DNA of 64,000 nt from Geosiphon pyriformis (Eukaryota; Glomeromycota; Glomeromycetes; Archaeosporales; Geosiphonaceae), in NCBI GenBank assembly GCA_016748015.1, contig JAAOMT010000512.1, forward strand, positions 851,757 to 915,756, in the 5' to 3' direction. The notes beneath the pieces were generated by a model. That model did no database searches and was not told where the DNA came from. It saw only the letters and a list, made by a program, of their open reading frames with translations. Shown one piece after another: positions 10,076-22,679 of this stretch (its first letter is position 1; each line of letters begins with the position of its first letter). A program made the translations under genes and the position numbers.

Positions 10076-12500
10076 GCCTAATCTGAGCACCCAGAAAAAT
10101 TTTTGAGATTGGTATTTACCAAGATCTTTATGGTGGTGATTGGTTTTTCTTCAAGCATAGCTCTACTGAATAATGGCATGGATGACAGTTCTTTGAATTC
10201 GAACAGGAAGATAGTTGTAAGTGATTTGTTGTTGGTGATGATGGCTGGTGGAATGTTGCTAGTAAGATTTTTCTGGTTTGTTTCCAAGTTGTTGGATAAG
10301 GCATTTTCTGGAATAACTAAGAGACTTAAATAATTCTGGAAACTCGGGTTTTGGTTATATCCGGTTCCTGAACTCTGCTAGCATAATCCTAAAAATTGGT
10401 TGGATGAACTGAGGATTAGTTGGTGAACTATCATCACCAATTTCTAGCTTTGCTGTATTATTCTTGGCCTGTGAGTTCCATTTTGAGATAAGTTTTGAGA
10501 TGGTGTTTGAATTTGTTGGGGTTGATAGATTACTGGTGGCTGTGGTTAATATATTATTTGTGGCTATGGCTGATAAATTGGAGCTTGATATACTGGTGGT
10601 TGATAAATTGGCTGCTGCATCATTGGCAGATAAGTGGGTTGATATTAATCTTGATTTGGGTGATAGTTTGGGGTCTAAAATCTGCAATTGGGGTTTCTAT
10701 ATTGATTTTCTGATCATGGGTTGTTATAAAAATAGCAGTTGACTTGGATATGGCTTTGTTTACCACAGTTGTGGCAGACACGCATCTTAGGCTGCCACAG
10801 CTGATTTGATGATAATAGTGAACATGACTGATTTTGGAAACAAGTCACATTTCTTAAATTATTGTGTCATTTAATGGCTGATAAATTGCGCAATTGTCAG
10901 CTAAATATCCCTCTAATTTTTGATTGATTAAATCACTGAATTGCTTTAATTTGGAATCCAATTCAGATAATTCATTTATCACTAGATTAATAGCTTGGGC
11001 ATGGTTAGCTTTAAGTTTAGCAGCTTTAAAGTCTTTGATATTGTTAACTGCAGCTTGAAGGTCTGCTAGGTGTAATAGACATACTCATTAGAGGATACTA
11101 CTGTACAATCCCCTAATAAATTGATTCAAAATTTGTGGTGCTGTAAAATAGTCAGCTTGGATTGCCTAAATCTGGTGTAGATTTCTGTGGAAGCATTCTA
11201 GGTACATGGTAACAGCTTTAGCTTCTCCTTGTTTGATAGTAATAAAGGTATTGGCTAATTAATTAATGCTATTGTTGTTGCTAAAGTATCTTAAAAACTC
11301 TGTTTTGAACACATTAAAGGTAACAGACTTGTTGATCAAGCTTTGATATCATGAGTTAGCAGTATCTTAGAGAAAGTATGGAATGGCTTGCATGGTCCTG
11401 TCATTATTCTATCTATTAGCTACAATGGCTTTTTCCATATCATTTAGTTACACTTGGGTGTTATCCTCTTTGCCAGTAAATTTTTCAAGTTTTACAATTG
11501 GTGTATATGCCATTGGATTTAAGTTGGGTTGTTGTGGTGATTGAAGTGACTGTTGTAATGGTTGCTGTAGTGGTATTTGTTGCTATTGAATTAGTTCAAC
11601 TAGTGGCTAATCAATGACAATTACTGGAGATAAGTTTTGCTGATTAATTAACTTGGGGTTTAAATTGTCCTGATTTGGTGGTGCTTGAATATTCAGAGTT
11701 CTGATTTCCAGATTTTCTAAGTTTAAATTTTGCTGAGTTTAAAGGTTCAGGGTTTCAACTTCCAGGTTTTCTAGAATTGAATTTTGGTAAGTAAATTCTT
11801 AATCTTTAGATTTTTTTTCCTCTTCTTTCTGTTCTCTTTCCAATTCTATTATTTCCCAAGGATTCGCAGTTCTAAAGTCTGATTGGGATGGTAGAGATCA
11901 AAGTCCTGATGGCATTGGTGATCATAACTTAAATCTTTTAAAATACATGCCATATGGTCCTAAAAGGTCTTTTTTCTTTTGTTTACTCTGAAATAAGAAT
12001 CATCTAAATATTGATGTTATGGTTGATGTGGACATGTCTGTTGATGAGATGTTGATGGCACTTCCAGGCATATAGTAGTATGATAAATTTGTTGGTGATT
12101 TTATTCTTGTTTTTTTCCAAATTGGTAATTGTATTTCTTTAGGCATTACTGCTGGTGTTTGTAACCTTTTTTTGCTTTTGTCTACATAGATAATAAGGAA
12201 TTGTTGTTGAGTGTATCTTTCAATAGTTTGGTTAATTTTCTTGATGATTGGTGCAAAGCTGTGGTTTCTTGATAAGCTGGTATGTTGAAATAATTCTGTA
12301 TAAAAGTTTTCTTTTGCTGATTTAATATTAACTGTTCCTTCTAAGCAGTCTGTGATTTTATCATTGACATAGAAAATGAAGGCTGATTCCACTGGAAAAT
12401 AGTTATTGTTTAATCCTAATTGTTGGCTGTACTATTGAAACAAGAATTTGGCGAATTCTAAATGGTTTGCTCTTATGTTTTTTGGTTCTATCACTTTTGA
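10076..12500 (-). pseudogene. gag of element B
   Basis: Decayed capsid gene parallel to gag of A. The piece 12392-12000 (130 aa) matches the N-terminal domain of A's gag (TELFQHTSLSRNH versus RELIQNTNLPTNH). The centre (about 11520-10900) keeps similarity to A 4310-3650 at nucleotide level but with many stops. The piece 10687-10355 (110 aa, Ser/Asn/Thr-rich) is the linker before the protease. No CCHC knuckle could be read with confidence. Confidence 0.65.
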
Positions 12501-12556
12501 ATGATTGCTGTTGGTGCTGGTTCTCTGTAGGATTGTACCTCACAAGAAGCACCAAA

Positions 12557-13383
12557 TGTTACAAGTGATTATTTGAGATCTCAAAGCAAATAACAAACCT
12601 GTAATTTGGTGCTTAATTGATGAATGGTGTTGCTAATATTTTTAAGTTGTTGGTATCTGAAGGTTTTGTTAATCTGAAGGTTTTTGTATAGAGTTTTTTG
12701 TATAATAGACAGAGATTTAATAGTGGTTTTCAGTAGTCTTCTGGAATTGCAATTCTATCAATTTTTTTCTTGGCTTGGTGGCTGGCAATTCTCTGGTAAG
12801 TAATCCATAATTCTTTTGCATGCTTTACCCAATTTTAAGAGTTTTTTACCAGGCAATCCTTGACATCAATAATTCAGTGCTTAACTCTTAATCAATTTAG
12901 TAAACAACAAAAGAAATAACAAAATAAAAAATAAAAAAAATAAAGAAATAAGCCAAGGCGATTTTACAAGTTAGTATTTTATCAATAGCCATGATCAAGA
13001 ACTATTGTTCCAGTGTGGTTAAGTATAAATTACTATCAACATGAAGTGTTGATAGTGGAACATGAATTGAAATAGTGAATAATTATTTATTAATATTTGT
13101 GATGTAAAAGATCGCTTAGATTAAATCTAAATTGAGAAGTCTGTCTTTTCCTACTTCTAATGCTACTGCTATATATACATAATTGAGATTCCTTAATTTT
13201 TCAATTTTTCACACCAGAAATCCTGAAATTCCTGGAATCCTGCAATTTTTTTTGAAAGGAATCCTGAAATTCTGGAATCTTGCGATTTTTTTGTATGAGA
13301 ATCTTGAAATTCCATATTTACTATGGCTACTTCTGATTGGCTAATTTATATGGTAATATGTTTCTTATATTCTATGAGTAATA
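12557..13383 (-). repeat. 5' LTR of element B
   Basis: Starts TGTTACAAGTG and ends GAGTAATA, a worn form of the GAGTAACA end of the A LTRs, to which it is homologous throughout. It keeps the TATA box (TATATATA, 13170-13177) and a U3 minisatellite (about 13190-13315). The primer-binding site TGGTGCTTCTTGTGAGG is at 12538-12554 on the minus strand. Confidence 0.85.
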
Positions 13384-14205
13384 CTGTTTTTAAAATCAAT
13401 AATAAGATTTTTTAAGTTAGTAATCAAACATGTTTTATTTGTTGCTTTTCTAATTTTGGTTATTATTCCCAGTTTGCTCTGGTTATATTTGGATTTCAAG
13501 TCAATTTAAATGCTGCTGTTGTTAAGACTAATACACTAAGAAAGTGTCATATCTAATGAAAAATTTTTGGTTGTTAATTTTGTTTTAAATGTTAAAAAAT
13601 AGGTTATTTGACTATATATTATAAAATTTTTTTACTTTTTTTTTCTAAAATTCCCAAGATATTTGCTCCATATTTTGTAAATACAAAGTTTTATGTTAAG
13701 ATGTCTGTTTTTTTGAACTTTTCTGAATTTTTTTCATTAATAATCTCTATTTCTTTTTCTAAAGTTGAGAATAATTCTTTAATTTTGTTTTGGCTGGTGT
13801 TTTTAGAATTTGATTTGGCCAAGTTGTCAACTTTAGTTAAATTTATTGTTAAGCTTGTTAATATATTAATAACTACTTTTAAACAATTTGTTAAGGGTAA
13901 TTTTGTGTTAAGCAGCAAACTTAAAAACAAAATTAATAAGCTTGTGATATATTTGGGTGTTTTTAGCAAATCTGTTGGTAAATTAAAAAGAGAGATAGTA
14001 ATATTAAATACAGAATATAGTATGAAAAATATTAATATATTTGGTAATTTTGAAGTTCTAATTACAGTAAATAATGAGGTATTTAGTAAATTAATGGCAC
14101 TCTAAGAATTTAAATCTTTTAAGATTAGGTCTAGTTCTATAAAAACAGCCAAATGGCTTGTTGGATTAATTTTTAGTAGTTTTACTTTATTTAATGTAGT
14201 TTAAA
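13384..14205 (+). pseudogene. Decayed LINE-like ORF1 fragment
   Basis: An open stretch of 165 codons (13608-14105) continues after one stop to about 14205. It reads KIFAPYFVNTKFYVKM near the start, a long heptad-like leucine/lysine region (DLAKLSTLVKFIVKLVNIL) and NNEVFSKLMAL near the end, then KTAKWLVGLI after the stop. From memory this resembles the C-terminal coiled-coil part of ORF1-like proteins repeated in arbuscular mycorrhizal fungi. This was not checked. No other domain is seen. Upstream 13384-13600 has weaker similarity and stops. Confidence 0.4.
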
Positions 14206-17200
14206 AAATATCTATCTTAGACAAATTTTCTTGTAAGTTGTCAATATAATGTAGTCTAAACTGGTTTAAGTAGCTAGTTACATAGAAAAAGTATGTGAAC
14301 TACACTTAGTTTAAAATGCTTAGTTTGTTTTAAAGAACTAAATAGTAGTTGAACCATATTTATTAAACTTCAATTAAAAAAAATAAGTTATTTTAGTAAA
14401 CTATTAAATATTTTATCAAATTTTTTATTATTTTAGCGAATTTTTGATTGTTATTTAGTTCAAATTTTTGCTGATAATATTACCAACTTAACAAATTAAA
14501 TTACCAATTTTAAAGACTATACAGCTAATTAATTTGGTTTTAAAACTATTTTTTGAAATAATAATTTTTTTTTAATTAAAAAATTCAAATACTGTTTATT
14601 TACTAATACAAAAAGCAGCAACAGCAAAAAAAAGTTTTTAAAATAAATAAGAGTATATTATTACAAGTTATTAAGCTTTAATTTAACGAAAAAAATCTTA
14701 TTAAAAACATCAAAAGTATTTTTAATGTTATTAAAAAATATATTAAAAAAACATTACAAAATATAACAAAAAAAGAAAAAAACTACTACAGAAAATTTTA
14801 TAATTTTAAAGATAATTAAAAACATAAAACTATTAATCATAATTTTAATAACAGTATTTAAAAAGTTTTAAAATACAAAATTTATACAAAACAACTTAAT
14901 ATTGTTTTTTAAATCTGACTTAAATTTAACAAAGCCAAACAATAACTAATACAAAAAATTAATCTTTATTAATTTAATTTTAAATATAAATTATATATTA
15001 AAATAGAAATTATTTATTAAGAAAATTTTTATTTATTAAAAAATAGTTTTTAAATATTATTAAAAACAGCACTAAAAATAAAAAAGTAAAAATTAATTTG
15101 GTTTTTATTTAAATTTAATTCTTAAGATTAAATAATTTAATAATTAATTAATTAAAAACATATTCAAAAATTTGTTTTGTTTTTAAAACTAGTAATAATC
15201 TATTAAAAAATATTATTTTTAATAATACAATTAATAATTAATCTTGTTTTATCTTGAAAAATATGTTATTATTATTACTTATATTAAAATAAATAAATAT
15301 TATAATAAAAATTTAAAATATTAATAGTAAATAAAAATAACTATTATTGTTTTTAAATTTTCTGGTTTTTTTAGCTATTTGTAAAATAGTAACAATAAAT
15401 AATAATAGTAATAATAATAAAATAAAATAAAACCAGTTTGTTAACTAAATTATTATTAGAATTCTTAAAATTCTTAGAAAAAATAAAAACAACATTAGAA
15501 TTAATTCTAATATGTCTCTTAAAAAAAACTTTAACTAAAAAAAAACCAATATTCAAAGAAAGAAAATATTTTAAAAGCTATTAAAAGCAGTTTAATATTA
15601 TTAATATTTAAAAAAAATATATTTATAATATTTTAATTAGCTGTTTTACAACAAAAAAAATTTTTATGTTAAAGTTTTATTAATTACTATAAAAAAAATA
15701 ATGTTTACATATTTTTTACTTTTTAATTTAATTATAATTATAAAAATAATATAGTATTGTTTTAACTAATTTAAATAATTAATTATATGTAAAAAATATA
15801 TAAATTGTAATTATTTTAAAATCTTTATATTTTATATTATAATTAATAATTAGATTATATTTGATTAAAGCAAATAAAAAAATAAAATAAAATAAAAATA
15901 TTAACTTAAAAAGTTTTTTTAATTATAAAAATATTTAAATTAAATTTTAGAAATTTTTTTAATTTAAATTAAATTTTTTATTAAAGTTTTATTTAAATAA
16001 TATATTATAAATATACTTAATTATATATATAAAAAACATAAATTTTATTCAATATAAAATATATACATATTAAATATATTTAATTATAATTGGTTTATAT
16101 TATATATATTAATATTAAAAAAATATTAAAAATAAATTTTATGTTATTATAATTATTAATAAAAATTAAATTTTTAAAAATAATTATTAAATTAGTATTT
16201 TTATTATTATTAAATTAAATACAATTTATGTATTTTTTACATGTAAATATAAGTTTAATTTAAACTAAATTATATTAAATCTATAAAAAAAATTTTTTTA
16301 AAAAAAATATTTTATGTAAAATTACAACCAAAAAATTATTATTTACAATAATATTTCTTGATTATTTAATAGTTTTATCTGTATTTAATTTAATATTAAT
16401 TAATAAATACTTTTAAAAAATTATTAATTAAATATAAATATTATGTTTTAAAATATTATTAAAATTATTTATATAATTAGTTTTAATATTATATTCAAAT
16501 TTAATTTTAATTATCTTTATATTAACTTTACTTAAAATTTTACCAAAAACAAATATTTTATTTTGATAATAGTAATTATATTTTTAGATTTTTTATATAA
16601 AACAAAATAATATTTAACAAAATAATAATCAAAATAATTAAAACACTAATTAATTTAATAATAACTTTTATTAAAATTAAAATATTTAATTTAAATTCCA
16701 AAAAAACCAAATAAAAACCAACTAAAAAATTAACAACAATAATAACAATAGCTAAAAATTAATAATAAAAAGATTTAAAAAAGCAGAAACAGAAATTATA
16801 ATATAAGATTTAACTTTAATAAAATATAATTTAAAAATTTTAAAAAAAATAATAAATTAAAATAAAAACTTTTAAAGAAAAAGTAATAATATTTTATAAT
16901 TTAAAGTCAAATAATCAAAATTTAAATACTTAAAATATTGTTAATATTTAAGTATTTTTTATTAAATACAATATTTTTTTAAAATACTAGTTTTAATAAT
17001 AACTACATATTAAAACTACTTAATAATATTAGAAAAATAAAAAATAAAACAAATATAATTATTAATTTAAAAAACCAACTTATTAATTTTAAAGACTATA
17101 TAATTAAATAAAAAATTAATTAATTTGGCTTTAAATATATTATAAGAAAAATATATTTTTTTAATTTCTAAAAAAAAAATCTTAATACTATTTTTGTTTA

Positions 17201-19050
17201 CTAAAATTAATTAATATGTTAAAATAGTTATAAATATATTAAAAAATTTAAAATAAATAATAATATATTATTAAATATTAAAAAATTTTAATGTAATTTT
17301 AAAAACTTTATTATAAATACTTAAAACTAATATAATATTAATTACAAATATATTTAAAAAAATATTGTATAAAGCAATAAAAGTAAAAAAAACTCAGGAA
17401 CTACTTTATATTTAATTAATTTATAAGTGAAAACAGTAAATTTAACTTGAAATATAGTATTTAAAAAAGCTAAAAAAACAAATTTCATACAAAAAAGTTT
17501 TATATTGTCTTTAAATACAAAATTAGCACTAATAAAACCATATATAAATTAAAATACAATTTTAACAAAAGTCAATTTAATCTTAAAAAAACATTAAATA
17601 TTAAAATAAAAACTATATATTTAATAAATCTTTAATAATTAATGATTATTTTTTAAGTTTATTAGAAATAGTATCAAAAAACAAAAAAACAGTTAATTTT
17701 GTTTTTATTTAATCAGTTCAATTTTTAAGATTAAATAACTTAATAATATAATGGAATAAAAACACATATAGAAAAAAATCTTATTTTGTTTTTAAAATAA
17801 AAATTAATCAAAAATCAATATATTAAAAAATATAGTCAAAAATTAAATCAAACCAAAATTAATTAACATATTTTTATTGATTATTCTAAACAAAATTTTT
17901 TTACTTATTTACAACTATAATAAAACTAAATATTATAATTAATATTAATAATACAAAACTAATAAAAAAGCTAAAAAAAGCAAAAAAAATCAAAGCTTTA
18001 TTTTTTACAAAAAAAACAGATTTTAAAACATTAAATCTATTAAAAATACCAAGAAAACTTTTTAGTATTTTAAAAAAGTTGTTATTAAACATAATAAAGA
18101 TATAAAAAAGTTGTTTTTTGGTTTTTTTGGCCATTTAAACAGCAGTAAAAAAAACTTAATTACTAGTTTTTTATTAAATATTTTAAGATTTTTTGAAAAA
18201 ACAGAAATTATTTTAAATAAACTGCTTTAAAATAACTTAAAAAAAATTTTTTTAATTAAAGATAAAAAAAAATACTTTTAAATACCAAAAAACCAATTAA
18301 TTATTATTTTATTTTAAAAAAACACTTTTATAGTTGTTAAATAGTTTTAACAATTACTAATATTTTATTAATAAAAAAATTATTAATTGTTTTAAATAAT
18401 AATAAAAATACAGCTTTTTTATTCTTTGTTTTAGTCATAATTATAAAAATACAAAAGAAAAAGAGTCTTACTATATTTTAAATAACCAAACAAAATTCTT
18501 TGAAATTTATTATTATTTTAAACACATTTGTTTTAAAATAAAGTTTTGGTTTTTTTTACTTAATATTTATTTTAATAATTATAACAATCAATTTAAATAA
18601 CAATAATAATAAAAATATATTTATTATTATTAAATTGTATTATTTTATTTTCAAACAATTTTAATCTTAATTTATTCATAATTATATTATAATACTTAAA
18701 ATATTAATCTTTTTTTTGGCACTTTTAATATTTTTTAAAAACTAATTAACAAGCAAAAACAGGTTTAACAATTTTAAAAAGCTTAAAATACAATTATATA
18801 TTATTATAAACTAGCAAATTTTAAAAAATACCAAGAATATTTTTGTTTTATTAAAAATAATGCTTAAAAATATTATATAGAATTATAGCAACAAAAACAA
18901 AAATATGTATTACAAAAATTTTTACAATCTTAAAAATAATAAAAAAAGTAATTTAGCAAACACAATTTTAATACAGTATTTAAAAAACTTAAAAGATAAG
19001 TTTTATATAAAAAAGTTTTATATTGTTTTTAATAATTAACTTTAAATTAA
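14206..19050. repeat. Very AT-rich repeat tract, decayed copies of an unnamed family
   Basis: Long A/T-dominated sequence with no credible gene. Short blocks recur: TTTTAAAGACTATA with a following TTAATTTGGYTTTAAA (near 14508 and 17090), and a TTTATATTGTYTTTAA block (near 17500 and 19018; worn near 14900). The first set runs in the same order with similar spacing in the 14500 and 17090 copies, so at least two and probably three direct copies are present. Blocks also recur at 22880-23400 on the other side of the Hsp70 gene. I cannot assign an element class. Short open frames such as 17901-18134 are low-complexity and were not called. Confidence 0.55.
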
Positions 19051-20084
19051 TATTACAAATGCAATTATTTTACTGCGCAAACTTAAGCAAAAAAGAATTT
19101 GTCTTTTATGTTGGTAAATACTCTATTATTAAATAAAAAGATTATTAAAGTTTTAATAATGCAAAAGATCCTAAAAATCATAAAGAATTTGAAACTGTTG
19201 TAGAAATAACGAAAGATAAAACAATTGTAGGTTCAAATACTGTATTTATATATATATGAAAAAAGGGCAATTAAGTAAAAAAAATCTAGGTTCAAAAGTA
19301 AACGAATTAATTTAATGAATTTATAATCTTTGATATATTAAATTTTGAATTTTGTCAAGTTCAATTATTATTCCTTTTCTTTTATAAAAATCTTTTTTTG
19401 TGCAAATAAAACTTGATAGCCAATATTGAGCTTCTCAGCAAGAAAATTGGTTCAAATTTGAGTGTGAGCTATAATGGTTTATCGTTGCCATTGATAATAC
19501 GAATGTCGCCAGCTTAAAACGTAGATTGAGAGACTTTTGTAATTGTTAGAAATCGGCAATATTTATTTTTTTTGACAAGAAAATCAAAACTTAATTTGAT
19601 TTTGTTTGTAATTTCTACTGTGCAAAAAATACTTGCTATTGATTATGCCATTAGAATATAGCTTATATCTGATAATTACAGTTCATAAATTTTCCATTTC
19701 CATAAGTATAATTCTAGGCTTTAAGCTTTGTTTTGAAAGATTCTGCAACCGAGGAACAATAAGCATGGCAATAAGAATAACAATGCACAAGGAAATATTG
19801 CCTTAAGCTTAGTTCATTAATTCTTGACCACAATTGATATTCAATGGCTTAAAGCCTCGAACGAATGCAATAATAGAGAGATCCGAAGACTTCCATTTTG
19901 AAATTTGCTGGATCAAGGTCAATTATTTCACATTTTTGGCGAATAAAAACTTTAAACTGTGGCAATTCTCTGCTTGGGACTTTTTCTTAAATCCATCTTC
20001 AGGGTTTTTTCTCTTTTCTTTGTAAAAGAAACAATATTATCGAGCTTGAGAATATATATTGCTTAACAATCTTTTAGAGAAGCA
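19051..20084. other. Unique, gene-proximal sequence upstream of the Hsp70 gene
   Basis: Base composition changes from about 19060 and CpG reappears, marking the edge of the repeat tract. A TATATATT run lies at 20052-20059, about 30 bases before the start codon. It could be a TATA element or chance in this AT context. I do not see a canonical heat-shock element (adjacent nGAAn/nTTCn units). No RNA gene was found. Confidence 0.4.
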
Positions 20085-22328
20085 ATGGAAATACCTACAA
20101 AAATGAGTTTCGAAGATTTTCGAGTTGTTGTAGCCATTGACTTTGGCACGACTTGTAGTGGTATGAATCTCTTCAATGCTTTATGTTTTCCGTGCGTCTT
20201 AATAAATATTAAAAGAAAAATTTTGGTTTGATTTAGGTTTTGCTTATAGCCACAAAATTAATCCTGACGTCATGGTTCACAGCTCGTTTCCCGGACAAAT
20301 TGCTCCAAAAACAAATACGGTTCTTCAATATGATAAAGATTGGAAAGTGAAATCGTGGGGTTATAAGGCCCTTGCAGCAGAACCATCCAGAAGAGATCGA
20401 AGAGTGATTGATCCTCCTCCGGTTGAATTGTTTAAACTTCATTTGGCCGATATAAATGAGGAAAAAAAACCAAAAATACCAGATGGTTTAAATTTTAGAA
20501 CCGCAATCATTGATTTTCTATGTGAAATGCAAAAGGTTTACGATTTCTGTAATTTTATAACTACATTGAATCACATGATACTTATTTGAGGTTGCTTTAA
20601 TAAAATAAAAGTTGATAAAAGAAACTCTGGAAAAGCAATGGCCTGGCATAACTTTCTCTCAAGTCCGGTTTGTCTTTACTATTCCAGCCGAATGGGTAGA
20701 TCTCAAATTTCCTTATTTCTATCGATAAGATTCAAAAAAATTTTGTCCCCAATTTACTTTAAATCAAATATTTGATATTTTTCTTTGTATAGGCACCTGG
20801 AACTAAGGGAATTCTTCGGGATTGTATTTTCAAGGCTGGCTTTTTGGCCACAAAGCATGGCATCAATCTTGAATTTATATCAGAACGTAAATTCTTATAA
20901 TTACTTATTCTCATTAGGTGAATTTTTTAATCCTTCCTCTTGAGCTTAAACGTTTCCATTTTTTCTATCTTGGTTACAGCCGAAGCAGCAGCAATTTTTT
21001 GCATGCGAGTTCTAACAGAACATCAATTAGATGTTGGAGGTTGGTTTTTCGAATCATCAATAAGACATGAAGCACATGTTGGCTAAGACTCTAATTTTGT
21101 CTTGAATAATGATCAGCATCGTTCATGGTTTGTGACTGTGGGGGAGGAACAGTTGACTTAACTACGCGAACATTGCTGGCAGACAACCAACTGGGTGAAA
21201 TTACAGAGCGCACTGGCGATCTTTGTGGTAGTACCTATGTTGACAACGAGTTTACTCTATTTCTTGGACGACGACTGGGTATAGACGCAATGAAGATTTT
21301 TAAAGAAAAACATTACGGCCAATATCAATATCTAGTTCACAAATTTTTCTGCCAACGTGTGAAATACGAATTCCACGGTGACTCTTCCTCCTTCCGACCA
21401 ATCGAACTTGATATCGAACGCTTTTGCCCAGCCTTAAAAGAACATGTCGTCCCTGAGATCCGGGAAGAAATGGAAGAAGATGAATGGATAGTTGAACTTC
21501 AATTTAATGATGTCAAGGCTATGTTTGATTCGGTTGTAGACAAAATCATTAGATTGATTCAAAATCAAATCAACACCAATAGAGAAAATAAATGTTCAGC
21601 AATTTTTGTGGTTGGAGGATTCGCCGAAAGTCCTTATCTGATAACGAGAATCAAAGATATATTTAGTAGGGAAGTTGATACAATAGCTGTACCACAAAAC
21701 CCTATTACTGCAGTTTTACGTGGTGCCGTACATTACGTAAGTTTCAAAGTTTGAATCATTATATGAGGCGTTTTATGTGTTAATAAATTGCAATAAAATT
21801 TACTAGGGACTCGATAAAGCAGTGGTGAAATCGCGTGTATTGAAACATACTTATGGAGTTGAAGTTGCGAGCCTTTGGCAACAAGAAGTTGATCCAAAAG
21901 AGCGTAGAACCCTTGGAGGTCGTATTTTGAAATTTGATCGTTTGGCCGCACGTGGAGTTATAGCTCCACCAGATATACAATTTTCTGGGACTTACTATCC
22001 AGTCAATCCTGATCAAGAATATATTACCTTTAAAATATATTATACTCCGAAACAAAATGGTTGTTATTGTGATGACCCTGGTATGGTGCCAGTCGGTGAT
22101 ATGACGATAAGGTATTTTGATAAATGAACTAATTTGTAATATATTTCCTGAAAACACTTTTTAAATTTTTTTTAATATCCCGAAAGTTTACCCAATGTCC
22201 ATTTGGGACGAAACAGAGCTGTTCAATTCGGGCTTACGTTTAATGATGAAGAGATCAGAGCTATTGCATGGGACAAACAGGCTGATGAAGTTATACCAGC
22301 ATATTTTAGTTATGGTGATGAATTTTAA
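20085..22328 (+). CDS. HSPA12-like Hsp70-family ATPase, 8 exons, 559 aa, intact
   Basis: Joined exons 20085-20160, 20237-20535, 20612-20695, 20793-20886, 20980-21039, 21117-21736, 21807-22111 and 22187-22328 total 1680 bases with no stop before TAA. All seven introns are GT-AG, 70-106 bases. Actin-like ATPase motifs: phosphate 1 AIDFGTTCSG (17-26), phosphate 2 VCDCGGGTVDL (209-219), a GDLCGSTYVDNEF block (about 238-250) and adenosine motif VVGGFAESPYL (369-379). The divergent C-terminus has no EEVD tail, which fits cytosolic HSPA12-like proteins, a group expanded in such fungi. The substrate is unknown. It is the only host gene found here and lies between repeat deserts. The start is the first ATG before the conserved domain; a second ATG is at residue 7. 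Confidence 0.9.
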
Positions 22329-22679
22329 CTCGGTTTGCGACGGTTATAGGAAGAGAAATTTCTGCTTCAATAATTGAAGAAATGACCCTAGTTTATGTAG
22401 CCTCGTGTAATATTTCGAGATTTATTTTATATTTTATTAGATGTTCAATATATGTTTGAAAGGATTTATGATGCTTGATAATATCAAATTTTTTTTATAG
22501 GTACCAGCTTCATACCTTATCCCAAAAAAACACATATTTCGATCCAAACAATCAAAGCATTCCAATCATCGCAAAATAAATAGTTTACCAAGAGCCAAAA
22601 TTTGTGATTACAGACTATGGTTTAATCTTAAAGCTGTAATACTACTATTTTTTTATATAAAAATTGACGAAAAAGTTAA
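22329..22679 (+). other. 3' flank of the Hsp70 gene
   Basis: Probable 3' UTR. An AATAAA polyadenylation-like signal is at 22575-22580. Between about 22501 and 22577 there is a short open stretch following a TTTTTTATAG acceptor-like site, but the coding frame already ends at 22326-22328 and nothing links the two. Confidence 0.4.

Larger units (their letters stand above)
1..13383 (-). mobile_element. Ty3/gypsy-type LTR retrotransposon B, 3' end outside the window
   Basis: This element is read on the minus strand from a 5' LTR (12557-13383) through primer-binding site, gag, protease, cysteine-rich domain, dUTPase, RT, RNase H and integrase, which runs off position 1. The order PR-RT-RH-IN is that of Ty3/gypsy (Metaviridae-like) elements; the dUTPase between protease and RT is an addition. 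Element A (931-6158) is inserted in the RNase H. Most genes have stops and frameshifts, but the dUTPase segment is open for 344 codons. The 3' LTR is not in view, so age cannot be judged from LTR divergence. Order and boundaries are seen directly; family placement is from RT, RNase H and IN motifs. Confidence 0.85.

Noticed and set aside
17901-18134. 77-codon frame rich in Phe, Ile and Lys that could look like membrane segments
   Set aside because: Low-complexity A/T sequence yields such frames by chance.
19834-20025. 63-codon frame upstream of the Hsp70 gene
   Set aside because: No domain, ends before the gene and does not connect in frame; it is more likely 5' flank.
20011-20032. TTC and GAA triplets near TTTCTTTGTAAAAGAAAC as a heat-shock element
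   Set aside because: The spacing between TTC and GAA does not fit alternating five-base units.
22501-22582. Possible ninth exon after the Hsp70 stop
   Set aside because: The stop at 22326-22328 closes a frame with a natural family-like end, and no donor site before it gives a better protein.
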